In this document: positions 8,469-21,557 of the stretch, one piece after another
Numbering within the stretch: the first letter of the stretch is position 1
Layout: each line of letters begins with the position of its first letter
Origin: Pseudomonadales bacterium
Lineage (GTDB): Bacteria > Pseudomonadota > Gammaproteobacteria > Pseudomonadales > UBA5518
DNA length: 48,896 nucleotides
Assembly: GCA_022072145.1 (NCBI GenBank)
Contig: JAJVIG010000021.1
Location: forward strand, 1 to 48,896
Reading direction: 5' to 3'
Notes under the pieces: generated by a model
Databases searched by the model: none
The model's input: only the letters and a program-made list of their open reading frames with translations
Told to the model about the DNA's origin: nothing
Program-made: the position numbers and the translations under genes

Positions 8469-9827
8469 TCAGTCGAGCAGCACTTCCTGCGCGTGTTCCG
8501 GTACCACCGCGTCCCAACCCAGCTCGTCCTGGATGCGCAACCGCAGGGCGTCGGCGGCGGCCGGTTCGCCGTGGGTGACGAAGGTGCGCCGCGGTGCTTC
8601 GCGACAGTTCGCGAGCCAGCGCAGGATCTCGTCGGCGTCGGCGTGCGCCGACAGCGCGTCGAGGTTGTGGATCTCGGCGCGCACCGGCAACCACGCACCG
8701 TGGATCTTGATGCGGTCCGCGCCACCCACCAGCGCCGCGCCGCGCGTTCCCGGCGCCTGGAAGCCGGCGAAGACCACGCTGTTGCGGTGGTCACCGATCA
8801 GCGACTTCATGTGGTGCAGCACGCGCCCGCCCGCCGCCATCCCGCTGGCCGAGATGATCACGCCGGGGTACTTCTGTCGCGTGAGTTCCTGCGATTCCTC
8901 GACCGTGCGGACGTAGGTCGTGGTCGCGTCGATCAGCTCGCACTCGTCGTCGCTGAGGCGGTGCTCGCGGTGGAAGCGGCAGAAGATCTCGGTGGCGCGG
9001 ATCGCCATCGGACTGTTCAGGTAGATCGGCACGTCGGGGATCGCCTTGCGCGCGCGCAGGCGCTGCAGCAGGTACAGCACCAGTTGCGCGCGGCCGACCG
9101 CGAACGCCGGCACCAGCACGATGCCGCCACGGCGAATGGTGCGCTCGATGATGTCGCCGAGCACACGCTCGGCGTCGATCGCGGCGTGGCGCCGGTCACC
9201 GTAGGTGGACTCGACGACGAGGTAATCGGCGGGCTCCAGCGGCTCGGGCGCGAACATGATCGGGTCGTGGTAGCGCCCGAGGTCACCGCTGAACACCAGC
9301 GTGCAATCGCCGTTGTCGAGCCGCACGCTGCTCGCGCCGAGGATGTGGCCCGACGGCCTCAGCGTCGCGTCCAGCCCCTTCGCGACCGGATGCGGTTCGC
9401 CGTAGCGGATCTCGCGGAACTGGCGCAACACGTTCTGCGCATCCTTCTCGGTGAACAGCGGCTCGGCGGGTTCGTGCTTGCTGAACTTCTTGCGGTTGGC
9501 GTACTGGGCGTCCTCTTCCTGCAGGTAGCCGGCGTCGGGCAGCAGCACGCGGCACAGCGCGTGCGTGGCCGGGGTGCAGAACACCGGCCCGCGGTAGCCC
9601 TGGCGGTAGAGCGCCGGCAGGAAGCCGCTGTGGTCGATGTGCGCGTGCGTGAGCACCACCGCGTCGATGTCCCCGACCGCGACCGGCAGCGGCTGCCAGT
9701 TGCGCTCGCGCAGGTTCTTCACCCCCTGGTACAGACCGCAGTCGACCAGCACGCGCGAGCCATTGGCACTCACCAGGTACTTCGATCCGGTGACCGTCTG
9801 CGTCGCTCCCAGGAATTGCAGTTTCAC
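8469..9827 (-). CDS. Beta-CASP metallo-beta-lactamase RNA nuclease-like protein
   Basis: A 452-residue member of the Ysh1/CPSF73-like branch of beta-CASP nucleases. The metal site motif HAHIDH is at residues 61-66 (VVLTHAHIDHSGFLPAL). The beta-CASP signatures follow: SGHILGASS, SGDLGRYHDP, ESTYGDR, PAFAVGRAQ, ISASGMAAGGRV, then the RMMBL domain with ALSAHADADEILRW and VTHGEPAAADALR. Members cleave RNA as endo- or 5'-exonucleases. The start is GTG (VKLQFLGATQTVTGS), with GAGGA six bases upstream; a longer frame upstream lacks similarity. It is divergent from the phosphorylase/PRPP-synthetase pair, and the 199-base gap likely holds both promoters. A direct role with that pair is inference from position. 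Confidence 0.9.
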   Translation of the reverse strand: MKLQFLGATQTVTGSKYLVSANGSRVLVDCGLYQGVKNLRERNWQPLPVAVGDIDAVVLTHAHIDHSGFLPALYRQGYRGPVFCTPATHALCRVLLPDAGYLQEEDAQYANRKKFSKHEPAEPLFTEKDAQNVLRQFREIRYGEPHPVAKGLDATLRPSGHILGASSVRLDNGDCTLVFSGDLGRYHDPIMFAPEPLEPADYLVVESTYGDRRHAAIDAERVLGDIIERTIRRGGIVLVPAFAVGRAQLVLYLLQRLRARKAIPDVPIYLNSPMAIRATEIFCRFHREHRLSDDECELIDATTTYVRTVEESQELTRQKYPGVIISASGMAAGGRVLHHMKSLIGDHRNSVVFAGFQAPGTRGAALVGGADRIKIHGAWLPVRAEIHNLDALSAHADADEILRWLANCREAPRRTFVTHGEPAAADALRLRIQDELGWDAVVPEHAQEVLLD

Positions 9828-10026
9828 GTTCCTCGCTCCCTCCCGGCCTCGCGTGGAGGATAACGCAGATGCCGCGCCAGTGGTGCCCGGGCACGATCTC
9901 GAGGCGTGCGGCGCACGCGGGCAAGGCATGCACCCGCCCGGGGGGTCACCTGATGACTGTGCGCTGTGCCATTCGCCGCCGACGCTTAGGCTAAGATGCC
10001 AACGACGAGCAGCCGGCGGGGAGCGC

Positions 10027-11535
10027 GTGAACAACAATTTCCTTTATCTGCGGCGACTGGGCATCGACACCTACCAGGAACCGGTGGTGTACATGCGCGC
10101 GGACTGCGACATCTGCCGCGCCGAGGGCTTCAGCAGCCAGAACCGCGTGCGGGTGAGCTTCGGCGAACGCCACATCATCGCCACCGTGCACATGGTGCAC
10201 TCCGAACTGCTGCACCACGACGAGGCAGGGCTCTCCGAGGCGGCCTGGCACCTGCTCGGTGCCGGCGAACGCGAACCGGCGCACTTCAGCCACCCGGCAC
10301 CGGTCGAGTCGATGAGCTTCGTGCGCGGCAAGCTCTACGGCAACCGTTTCAGCCAGCCCGCCGCGGAAGCGATCATCGCCGACATCCGCGACGGCAACTA
10401 CTCCGACATCCAGCTCGCCGCCTACGTCGCGGCCTGCGCCGACCAGTTGCTCGACACCGCCGAGACGATCGCGATCACACGCGCGATGGTCGCCTCCGGC
10501 AAACGCTTCGACTGGGGACGGGTGCCGGTGCTGGACAAGCACTGCGTGGGCGGGCTGCCCGGCAACCGCACCACGCCGGTCGTAGTCGCGATCGCCACCG
10601 CCTGCGGCCTCACGATGCCGAAAACCTCCTCGCGCGCGATCACCTCGCCGGCCGGAACCGCCGACACCATGGAAACGCTGGCGCCGGTGACGCTGTCCTT
10701 CGAGCAGATGCGCCGCGTCGTCGAGCAGGAAGGCGGCTGCATCGCATGGGGCGGCTCGGTGAGCCTGAGCCCCACCGACGACATCGTGATCCGCGTCGAG
10801 CGCGCACTCGACCTCGACAGCGAGGGCCAGCTGGTCGCCTCGGTGATCTCGAAGAAAGTCGCCGCCGGCGCCACGCACGTGCTCATCGACGTGCCGGTGG
10901 GTCCCACCGCCAAGGTGCGCCAGGAGGAGATGGCGCGCCGCCTCGGCGTGCAACTGGTGGAGACGGGTGCGGCGCTCGGCCTGCGCGTCAGCGTGCTGTG
11001 CACCGATGGCACGCAACCGGTGGGCCGCGGCATCGGCCCCGCGCTCGAGGCGCGCGACGTGCTGCGCGTGCTGCGCCGCGACGCCGATGCCCCCTGCGAC
11101 CTGCGCGCGCGTGCGCTGACGCTGGCCGCAGCCGTGCTCGAACTCGGCGGCGTCGCGCCACCGGGCGAAGGACTCGCGCGCGCCACTGCCACGCTGGACT
11201 CCGGCGCCGCGTGGCAGAAGTTCCGCGCGATCTGCGCCGCGCAGGGCGGGATGCGCGAGCCACCGCTCGCGCGCTACCGGCACCCGGTCGTCGCCGAGCG
11301 CAGCGGCGTGGTCGCGCACATCAACATGCGTTCGCTCGCCAAGGCCGCCAAGCTCGCCGGCGCGCCCGCCGACAAGGCCGCGGGCATCGAGATGCACGTG
11401 CGCCTCGGCGAGCAGCTCGAGCGCGGACAGCCGCTGTTCACCATGCATGCCGACACGCGCGGTGAGCTGCACTACGCGCTCGATTTCCTCGCCACGCACC
11501 GCGAGACGCTGAGCATCGAGGAGCCGGTGCGGTGA
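10027..11535 (+). CDS. AMP/thymidine phosphorylase family protein (archaeal-type, long form)
   Basis: A 502-residue nucleoside/nucleotide phosphorylase. It is longer than E. coli DeoA (about 440) because it has an N-terminal domain of about 85 residues, as in archaeal AMP phosphorylases. The phosphate-site motif reads LDKHCVGGLPGNRTTPVVV, close to the DKHSxGGVPGxxTT pattern of AMP phosphorylases and unlike the KHSTGGVGDK of DeoA. SSRAITSPAGTADTMETLAP is also conserved. AMP phosphorylases convert NMP and phosphate to base and ribose 1,5-bisphosphate. The start GTG at 10027 has GGGGAG upstream; the frame extends further but without similarity. It overlaps the next gene by one base (TGATG). The substrate (nucleoside or NMP) is not settled by sequence. 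Confidence 0.85.
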   Translation: MNNNFLYLRRLGIDTYQEPVVYMRADCDICRAEGFSSQNRVRVSFGERHIIATVHMVHSELLHHDEAGLSEAAWHLLGAGEREPAHFSHPAPVESMSFVRGKLYGNRFSQPAAEAIIADIRDGNYSDIQLAAYVAACADQLLDTAETIAITRAMVASGKRFDWGRVPVLDKHCVGGLPGNRTTPVVVAIATACGLTMPKTSSRAITSPAGTADTMETLAPVTLSFEQMRRVVEQEGGCIAWGGSVSLSPTDDIVIRVERALDLDSEGQLVASVISKKVAAGATHVLIDVPVGPTAKVRQEEMARRLGVQLVETGAALGLRVSVLCTDGTQPVGRGIGPALEARDVLRVLRRDADAPCDLRARALTLAAAVLELGGVAPPGEGLARATATLDSGAAWQKFRAICAAQGGMREPPLARYRHPVVAERSGVVAHINMRSLAKAAKLAGAPADKAAGIEMHVRLGEQLERGQPLFTMHADTRGELHYALDFLATHRETLSIEEPVR

Positions 11536-12431
11536 TGCGGCTGCTCGACCTGCGCGACGACGGGCTCGGCGCCGCGCTGTGCGCCGCGACCGGCTGGCAC
11601 CGCTTGCCGCACGCGCTGCACGCGTTCCCGGACGGCGAGACGCTGCTGCGCCTCGACGAGGAGGTGCGCGGCGCGGACGTCGCGGTGCTGGCCGACCTCG
11701 CGCATCCCGAGCAACGCGTGTTGCGGGTGCTGCTCGCCGCCGGGGCGCTGCGTGACCAGGGTGCAGCGCGCATCGGACTGGTCGCGCCCTACCTGCCGTA
11801 CCTGCGCCAGGACACCGCGTTTCGCCCCGGCGAGGCGATCAGCGCGCGCGTGTTCGCGCGCCTGCTCGAGCGCGAGTTCGACTGGCTGCTCACGGTGGAG
11901 GCGCATCTGCATCGCTTCGCGAGTCTGGCGGAGCTGTTCACGGTGCCGGCGTACAACGTGTCCGCCGCCCCGCTGCTCGCCGGATGGGTGCGTGGGCACG
12001 TCGCGGAGCCACTGCTGGTCGGGCCCGACGCGGAGAGCGCGCAATGGGTGGGCGCCACCGCCCGCAGGCTCGGCTGCCCGGCGACGGTGCTGCGCAAGGA
12101 GCGGCACGGCGACGCCGAGGTGCTGGTGCACGGCGCGATCGCGCCGACGTGGCGCCATCGCACACCGGTGCTGCTCGACGACATGATCTCCACCGGCCAC
12201 ACGCTGATCGAGGCCTGCCGGCTGCTGCGTGCCGCCGGCCTGCCGCCGCCGGTGGTGCTGGCGGTGCACGGGTTGTTCGCGGGCCCGGCGTACGCCGAGC
12301 TGCGCGCGGCCGGTGCGCACACGGTACTTACCACCGACTCGGTGCCCCACGCCGCCGGCACGCTGTCGCTTGCGCCGCTGCTGGCCGACGCGCTGACGGC
12401 CCTTGCTCCGGTGCCGGCAGACGCGAACTAG
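11535..12431 (+). CDS. Ribose-phosphate pyrophosphokinase-like protein
   Basis: A 298-residue PRPP synthetase homologue. The C-terminal half has the PRPP-binding loop [12 protein letters not shown] at about residues 213-224, and the N-terminal half has FPDGET and [19 protein letters not shown], equivalent to the ATP-site and RQD motif of Prs. The usual TVDLHADQ metal segment reads TVEAHLHR, a diverged form. It is translationally coupled to the phosphorylase. Housekeeping Prs makes PRPP from ribose 5-phosphate; a diverged copy behind an NMP-phosphorylase-like enzyme could instead work on the phosphorylase product or recycle it, which is inference. Its stop and the gltD stop share the palindrome CTAG. 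Confidence 0.85.
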   Translation: MRLLDLRDDGLGAALCAATGWHRLPHALHAFPDGETLLRLDEEVRGADVAVLADLAHPEQRVLRVLLAAGALRDQGAARIGLVAPYLPYLRQDTAFRPGEAISARVFARLLEREFDWLLTVEAHLHRFASLAELFTVPAYNVSAAPLLAGWVRGHVAEPLLVGPDAESAQWVGATARRLGCPATVLRKERHGDAEVLVHGAIAPTWRHRTPVLLDDMISTGHTLIEACRLLRAAGLPPPVVLAVHGLFAGPAYAELRAAGAHTVLTTDSVPHAAGTLSLAPLLADALTALAPVPADAN

Positions 12432-13894
12432 CGCGGCAGCGCGCTCTCGCCCATCAGGTACTCGTCGATCGCGCGCGCGGCCTGGCGGCCTTCGCGGATC
12501 GCCCACACCACCAGCGACTGGCCGCGACGCATATCGCCCGCTGCGAACACCTTGCCGACGCTGGTGCGGTACGCCTGCGCGCCCTCGGTCGTGGCACGGG
12601 CGTTCTCGCGCGCGTCCTTGTCTATCCCGAAGGCCTCGAGCACGCTGCCGACCGGAGACACGAAGCCCATCGCGAGCAGCACCAGATCGGCCTTGACGGT
12701 GCGCTCCGAGCCTTCGATCTCGATGAAGCGGCCGTCCTTCATCTCGACGTCGACGGTGCGGATCGCCTTCAGCTTTCCCTTCTCGCCGATGAATTCCTTG
12801 GTCGAGATCGCGAACACCCGCTCGCAGCCTTCCTGGTGGCTGGAGGAGGTACGCAGCTTGTACGGCCAGTACGGCCAGGTGAGCAGCTTGTCTTCCTGCT
12901 CGGGCGGCATCGGCAGCAGTTCGAACTGCGTGACGCTGGCCGCGCCCTGGCGGTTCGAGGTGCCCACGCAGTCGCTGCCGGTATCACCGCCGCCGATCAC
13001 GATCACGTGCTTGCCCGCCGCGGAGATCTGCTTCTTCACCTTGTCGCCGGCGTTGACGCGGTTCTGCTGCGGCAGGAACTCCATCGCGAAGTGGATGCCG
13101 TCGAGCTCGCGCCCGGGCGCCGGCAGGTCGCGCGGCTGCTCGGCGCCGCCGGCGAGCAGCACCGCGTCGAAGTCGCGCAGCAACTCCTCCGCGGACAGCG
13201 TCTGCTGCGCGAGGTTCGTGACCTTGCTGCCCGCCGGCAGCCCACCGACCAGCACACCGGTGCGGAAACTCACGCCCTCGGCGTTCATCTGCGCGACGCG
13301 ACGCTCGATCAGCGCCTTGTCGAGCTTGAAATCGGGGATCCCGTAACGCATCAGGCCGCCGATGCGGTCGTTCTTCTCGAACACGGTGACCTCGTGGCCG
13401 GCGCGCGCGAGTTGCTGCGCGGCGGCGAGTCCGGCGGGACCGGAGCCGACGATCGCCACGCGCTTGCCGGTCTTGATTGCCGCCACCTGCGGCACGACCC
13501 AGCCCTCCTCCCAGCCGCGATCGATGATCGCGTGTTCGATCGACTTGATGCCGACCGGCACGTTGTTGAAGTTCAGCGTGCACGCGGCCTCGCAGGGCGC
13601 CGGACAGATGCGCCCGGTGACCTCGGGGAAGTTGTTGGTCGAGTGCAGCACCACGAGCGCCTCGCGCCACTGATCACGGTAGACCAGGTCGTTGAAGTCC
13701 GGGATCACGTTGTTGACCGGGCAGCCGTTGTTGCAGAACGGCGTGCCGCAATCCATGCAGCGAGCTCCCTGCTGGCGCGCCTGCGCGGGTTCGAGCGCGA
13801 TCACGAACTCGCGATGGTGCCCCAGCCGCTCGGCAGCCGGCGCGTACCCCTCTTCCAGCCGTTCGTACTCGAGGAAACCGGTGACCTTGCCCAT
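12428..13894 (-). CDS. gltD: Glutamate synthase small subunit
   Basis: GltD supplies electrons from NADPH to GltB for making glutamate from glutamine and 2-oxoglutarate. The 488-residue protein has the N-terminal iron-sulfur cysteines ([17 protein letters not shown] and [12 protein letters not shown]), the FAD site [16 protein letters not shown], and the NADPH site [40 protein letters not shown] is the family landmark between them. It follows gltB by 28 bases on the same strand, an operon. Its stop overlaps the convergent PRPP-synthetase-like gene by four bases. Confidence 0.97.
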   Translation of the reverse strand: MGKVTGFLEYERLEEGYAPAAERLGHHREFVIALEPAQARQQGARCMDCGTPFCNNGCPVNNVIPDFNDLVYRDQWREALVVLHSTNNFPEVTGRICPAPCEAACTLNFNNVPVGIKSIEHAIIDRGWEEGWVVPQVAAIKTGKRVAIVGSGPAGLAAAQQLARAGHEVTVFEKNDRIGGLMRYGIPDFKLDKALIERRVAQMNAEGVSFRTGVLVGGLPAGSKVTNLAQQTLSAEELLRDFDAVLLAGGAEQPRDLPAPGRELDGIHFAMEFLPQQNRVNAGDKVKKQISAAGKHVIVIGGGDTGSDCVGTSNRQGAASVTQFELLPMPPEQEDKLLTWPYWPYKLRTSSSHQEGCERVFAISTKEFIGEKGKLKAIRTVDVEMKDGRFIEIEGSERTVKADLVLLAMGFVSPVGSVLEAFGIDKDARENARATTEGAQAYRTSVGKVFAAGDMRRGQSLVVWAIREGRQAARAIDEYLMGESALPR

Positions 13895-13922
13895 GTTGCC
13901 TATCCTCCGCAGTCGGTCATGC

Positions 13923-18596
<4,674 letters not shown>

Positions 18597-18656
18597 GGCT
18601 GAGTCTCACTCGCTCGGGCTGACACAAGTGCCACCAGCTTAGTGCGCCCTCTCAAC

Positions 18657-18729
18657 CAAATAAATGGGGTCAGAGTCGAATTAATTGACCAAAAGTTACT
18701 CTTTGCAATTAAATAGGGACAGAGTCATT
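18657..18729. repeat. Paired GGGxCAGAGTC motifs at the 3' side of the RAYT gene
   Basis: Two imperfect direct copies lie about 49 bases apart. One reads AAATGGGGTCAGAGTCGAATT (given here without its flanks), the other AAATAGGGACAGAGTCATTT. They sit in an AT-rich patch that stands out from the GC-rich surroundings. The second copy encodes the last residues and TAA stop of the transposase. Motifs of the form GGGGTCAGAGTC are commonly seen next to REP-associated transposases, so this is probably the border of a former mobile unit. Confidence 0.6.
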
Positions 18730-19410
18730 TCGCCGCGGACGACCGCGCCTGCCGGACGTGACTTGCAGCCCGGACTCGCTCGCGACGCGCCTCAGGAACG
18801 CATCCGACCCGAGCGCCCGCCCGCGGACCACGGCGACTGCGAAGGCCTGCGCCTCGGTCTGCGACACCCCTTCCTCGAGAAAGCGTCGCCAGGCGGCCTC
18901 CCGCTCGAAGGGCGTGTTGCCCAGCGACCAGAACAGCGCATGGTCGGTCAGCAGCGCGTCGGCGCGCAGCCCCAGGTGATGGCGTGCGCTGGACCACGCG
19001 AATGCCTCCGCGCTTGCCACCATGCCCGCACGCACCGGATTCAGCTCGATGTAGCGCATGCAGGCGAGCAGGTACGGGTCGCTTTCGATCAGGCTGGAGC
19101 GAAACCGGCCTTCCCACAGCGTGCCGCTGCGACCGTGGCGGTGATTGAACCAGCCGACGTAATTGCGCCCCAGCACCTGCATCATGCGGCTCAGCGCGTC
19201 GGCGGCCGCCGGCGTGCCGAGCAGGTGGACGTGGTTGTCCATCAGCACGTAGGCGTGCAGCGCGACGCCGGTGCTCACGGCCGCCTCGCGCAGCATGGCG
19301 AGGTACTCCTCGCGATCATTGGCGTCGACGAAGATCGGGCAGCGGTTGTTGCCACGCTGGATCAGGTGATGCGCATAGCCGGCCACCGCCAGCCGTCGGG
19401 ATCTCGCCAT
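18709..19410 (-). CDS. REP-associated tyrosine transposase (RAYT)
   Basis: A 233-residue Y1-transposase of the TnpA_REP/RAYT family, a domesticated relative of IS200/IS605 transposases that nick and join single-stranded REP hairpins. The HUH metal motif is His60-Val-His62 in LMDNHVHLLGTP. The likely catalytic tyrosine is Tyr84 in MMQVLGRNYVGWFNHRHGR, followed by TLWEGRFRS and the family-typical CMRYIELNPVRAGMV. The protein looks intact. The C-terminal NDSVPI and the TAA stop are encoded by the terminal motif at 18706-18729. A REP array begins about 115 bases 5' of the gene. It is not part of an operon and is present once in the window. Confidence 0.93.
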   Translation of the reverse strand: MARSRRLAVAGYAHHLIQRGNNRCPIFVDANDREEYLAMLREAAVSTGVALHAYVLMDNHVHLLGTPAAADALSRMMQVLGRNYVGWFNHRHGRSGTLWEGRFRSSLIESDPYLLACMRYIELNPVRAGMVASAEAFAWSSARHHLGLRADALLTDHALFWSLGNTPFEREAAWRRFLEEGVSQTEAQAFAVAVVRGRALGSDAFLRRVASESGLQVTSGRRGRPRRNDSVPI

Positions 19411-19524
19411 GGGCGCGTCGTCGGCCTCCCTCGAGTCGATTGCTTGCGATTGCCGTGCTTGCTCGCACCACGAGCCGGTGGCGACACCGGTGACCTAAAT
19501 CACGGCCGCGCTACCCGCGGATCG

Positions 19525-19714
19525 TTCGGCCACAGGCCGAACCTGCGGGCCCTCGCCACGGCGTGTTCGGCCACAGGCCGAACCTGCGGGTCCTCGCCAC
19601 GGCGTGTTCGGCCACAGGCCGAACCTGCGGGCCCTCGCCACGGCGTGTTCGGCCACAGGCCGAACCTGCGGGTCCTCGCCACGGCGTGTTCTGCCGCAGG
19701 CCGAACCTGCGGGC
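19525..19714. repeat. Five-copy 41-bp REP array beside the RAYT gene
   Basis: Five head-to-tail units with a 41-base period start at 19525, 19566, 19607, 19648 and 19689. Each holds the hairpin TTCGGCC-ACA-GGCCGAA followed by CCTGCGGG (the reverse complement reads CCGCAGGTTCGGCC, a GCAG variant of the GTAG lead). The first and third copies have GGGCCCTCGCC after the hairpin and the second and fourth GGGTCCTCGCC, so the array grew by duplication of an 82-base pair. The fifth copy has diverged (TTCTGCCGC). No coding gene is credible in 19411-19744; the rest of that gap shows nothing else. Confidence 0.93.
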
Positions 19715-19744
19715 TTCGCCGCCAGCGTCGGAGCCCGCCGGCAA

Positions 19745-20083
19745 TCAGTTGCGCGCCTTGAACGCCTTCACCGCCTGGTTGAACGCCTCGGCCACCGCGG
19801 TCTGCTCGTCGACGGTCGCGTTGTGGTTCGCGACGCGCATCGCCTTCGCCTCCTCGGTGTCGGCCTCACCGGCCGCTACACCCTCCTGCTCCAGACAGCT
19901 CATGTAGGCGTTTCCGCTCGCGATATAGGCCTTCATGGATTGCTGCGCGGCCTGCATGTCCTCGAGCGTGGCGGTGTTGCCGTCGGGAATCGCCGGGGCG
20001 CCCTCGCGTGCGCATTCCGCCGCCGCGGTAGCGGCGCCAAGGCACAGGCAAAGCGACAGGAACGACAGGGGCAAGCGACGCAT
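19745..20083 (-). CDS. Small secreted protein of unknown function
   Basis: A 112-residue protein with a clear signal peptide (MRRLPLSFLSLCLCLGAATAAA), then a mature domain of about 90 residues that is mostly helical and acidic. Two cysteines remain in the mature part (Cys24 and the one in AYMSCLEQEG), which could form a disulfide. I do not recognise a named family. Codon use and a good start support a real gene. It is downstream of the REP array and on the same strand as the following SDR/PTPS pair but separated by 92 bases. Confidence 0.75.
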   Translation of the reverse strand: MRRLPLSFLSLCLCLGAATAAAECAREGAPAIPDGNTATLEDMQAAQQSMKAYIASGNAYMSCLEQEGVAAGEADTEEAKAMRVANHNATVDEQTAVAEAFNQAVKAFKARN

Positions 20084-20175
20084 GATCGAGTCTCCGCTGG
20101 GGTTGTGGTTATGCGCCTCGGCGAGGCGTCACGACTCTAGCCGAGCACGCGCCCGCCTACAACCGCCGTCCGCGC

Positions 20176-20877
20176 TCAGCGTTCGATCTGCCCCAGGTTG
20201 GCGTGGATCACCGCCCCGTTGACTGACGGATTCGTCGCGCAGAACAGGATGACGCGCGCGATCTCCTCCGGCTCTACGAGCCGGCCGAAGGTGCTGCCCG
20301 CGGCGATCGCCGCGAGCACCGCCGGCTCGCCTCCGACGTGGTCTCGTAGCATCCCGGTGTCGGTGAATCCCGGACACACGCACACCGAGTGGATCCGGCG
20401 CCCCGCGAGGTCCTGCGCGGTCGCACGCGCCAGGCCCACCAGCGCGTGCTTGGACACCACGTACGCGCAGGAACCCGCAACCGCCTTCTCGCCGAGCGTG
20501 GAGCCCACGTAGACGATCGCCGACCCCGGCCCCATCCGCGGCAGCAGCAGCTGGTCGAGCTGCACGCAGGCGAGCAGGTTCACCTGCAGCACCTCGCGCA
20601 ACGTGGCTTGCGTGACGCTCGCCACGCTGTCGCGCGTGAGCAGCCCGGCGTTGTGGACCAGCGCGATCGTGTCACTGCCCGCGACCGCGGCGCGCAGCTC
20701 CTCGCCGTGGCGCTCCGCCCAGCCCGGATCGGACAGATCGGCCGCGACGTGATGCGCGCCCGCTACCGCGCAGGCGCGGCGCGCGACGCTGACGACGCTC
20801 CAGCCAGCCGCGGCGAATTCGCGTGCCGTTGCCAGCCCGATGCCACGACTTCCCCCCGTGATCACCAGTGTCTTCAT
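20176..20877 (-). CDS. Short-chain dehydrogenase/reductase next to a PTPS-family gene
   Basis: A 233-residue classical SDR. The nucleotide site TGGSRGIG is at residues 7-14, NAG at the expected place (LVHNAGLL), the catalytic Ser in YVGSTLGEKA and the YxxxK motif in CAYVVSKHALVG. The start is seven bases after the stop of the PTPS-family gene, so the two are one operon. SDRs coupled to PTPS-type enzymes include sepiapterin reductase and dihydromonapterin reductase (FolM); a pterin substrate is therefore plausible here but rests on context alone. A generic 3-oxoacyl reductase is the alternative. Confidence 0.8.
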   Translation of the reverse strand: MKTLVITGGSRGIGLATAREFAAAGWSVVSVARRACAVAGAHHVAADLSDPGWAERHGEELRAAVAGSDTIALVHNAGLLTRDSVASVTQATLREVLQVNLLACVQLDQLLLPRMGPGSAIVYVGSTLGEKAVAGSCAYVVSKHALVGLARATAQDLAGRRIHSVCVCPGFTDTGMLRDHVGGEPAVLAAIAAGSTFGRLVEPEEIARVILFCATNPSVNGAVIHANLGQIER

Positions 20878-20884
20878 GCGCGCC

Positions 20885-21400
20885 TCAGGATTTGCGCCAG
20901 TGGCAGGAGCCCCACTGCCCCGGCCCCGACGAGACCTTGATCGTGACCTCGCGGATATCGTGGCGGTCGATGAGCTCGCGATCCTCGAGCAGGCGCTCGA
21001 GCAGGTAACGCGCATATTCCTCGACGGTCGCGTTGCGCACCGGCAACAGCAACGTGTCGCCGCGCGGAAACAGCAGTTCCTCGGCGGCGAATCGCACACT
21101 GTAGTGCGCGCCGCTCTCGCTGATCCGCAGGTGCGGCGAATCCGCGGGCAGCAGCATGTATTCGTCGAGCGCGGCGCACAGGCTTTCGAGCTTGTCCTTC
21201 AGGATGCGGTAGCTGAAGCACATGCCGTTGTCGCCCACCGGCGCCGTCAACGAGGCCGCGACGCGGAAATTGTGCCCGTGCAGCCGTTCGCGTTCCGTTG
21301 CGGAGAAGATGGTGAAATGCGCCGCGGAGAACTTCAGGTACTCCTTCGCCAGGTCGATGGTCGTGAGTTGCTCCAAGCCCGCGCTCCCCTGCTGCTGCAT
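20885..21400 (-). CDS. Divergent 6-pyruvoyltetrahydropterin synthase/QueD-family protein
   Basis: A 171-residue member of the PTPS/QueD fold. The three zinc histidines are kept: His28 in FSAAHF and His41/His43 in RLHGHNF. The active-site cysteine of QueD (CxxxHGH) is absent; the sequence is ERERLHGH, so Glu38 gives an ExxHGH motif like that described for PTPS-III enzymes that replace FolB. The LDHxxLN segment reads LDEYMLLP, losing the His, and the pterin-anchoring Glu near the C-terminus is not obvious (TIKVSSGPGQWGSCHW). The start is uncertain: ATG 21400 is used, but GTG 21436 or a TTG nearer the domain are possible. Operon with the SDR. Confidence 0.75.
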   Translation of the reverse strand: MQQQGSAGLEQLTTIDLAKEYLKFSAAHFTIFSATERERLHGHNFRVAASLTAPVGDNGMCFSYRILKDKLESLCAALDEYMLLPADSPHLRISESGAHYSVRFAAEELLFPRGDTLLLPVRNATVEEYARYLLERLLEDRELIDRHDIREVTIKVSSGPGQWGSCHWRKS

Positions 21401-21557
21401 GATTGCCGCCCGTCCCACTATAGCCGACGCGTCCACGATTCAGTGTGCATGCCGGGCTGGTTTACGCGGGCGCGACTGGCGCGGATCAGCGCACGGTTTG
21501 CGCGCGCGCCGCGGACCGGGCACCATCGTCGGGCACGAACCGACGGGAGAAGCGGGA

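Noticed and set aside
6882..9863. A 993-codon open frame on the plus strand opposite fliQ, fliP, fliO and the nuclease gene
   Set aside because: Antisense frame typical of very GC-rich DNA; His/Arg/Gln-rich composition, no motif, and it crosses several real genes.
9828..10026. Promoters in the gap between the nuclease and phosphorylase genes
   Set aside because: A TAAGAT box at 9992-9997 is seen but no -35 partner at fitting distance, so no site is called.
19525..19714. CRISPR array
   Set aside because: Units are contiguous 41-bp copies with no variable spacers and contain hairpins of REP type; no cas genes. The 70-bp array at 42781-43006 is rejected for the same reason.
19500..19744. Small frames with repeated RRFGLWPNTPWRGPAG-like units, and similar ones in 42763-43132
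   Set aside because: They are translations of the REP arrays; the periodicity comes from DNA repeats and no start signal is present.
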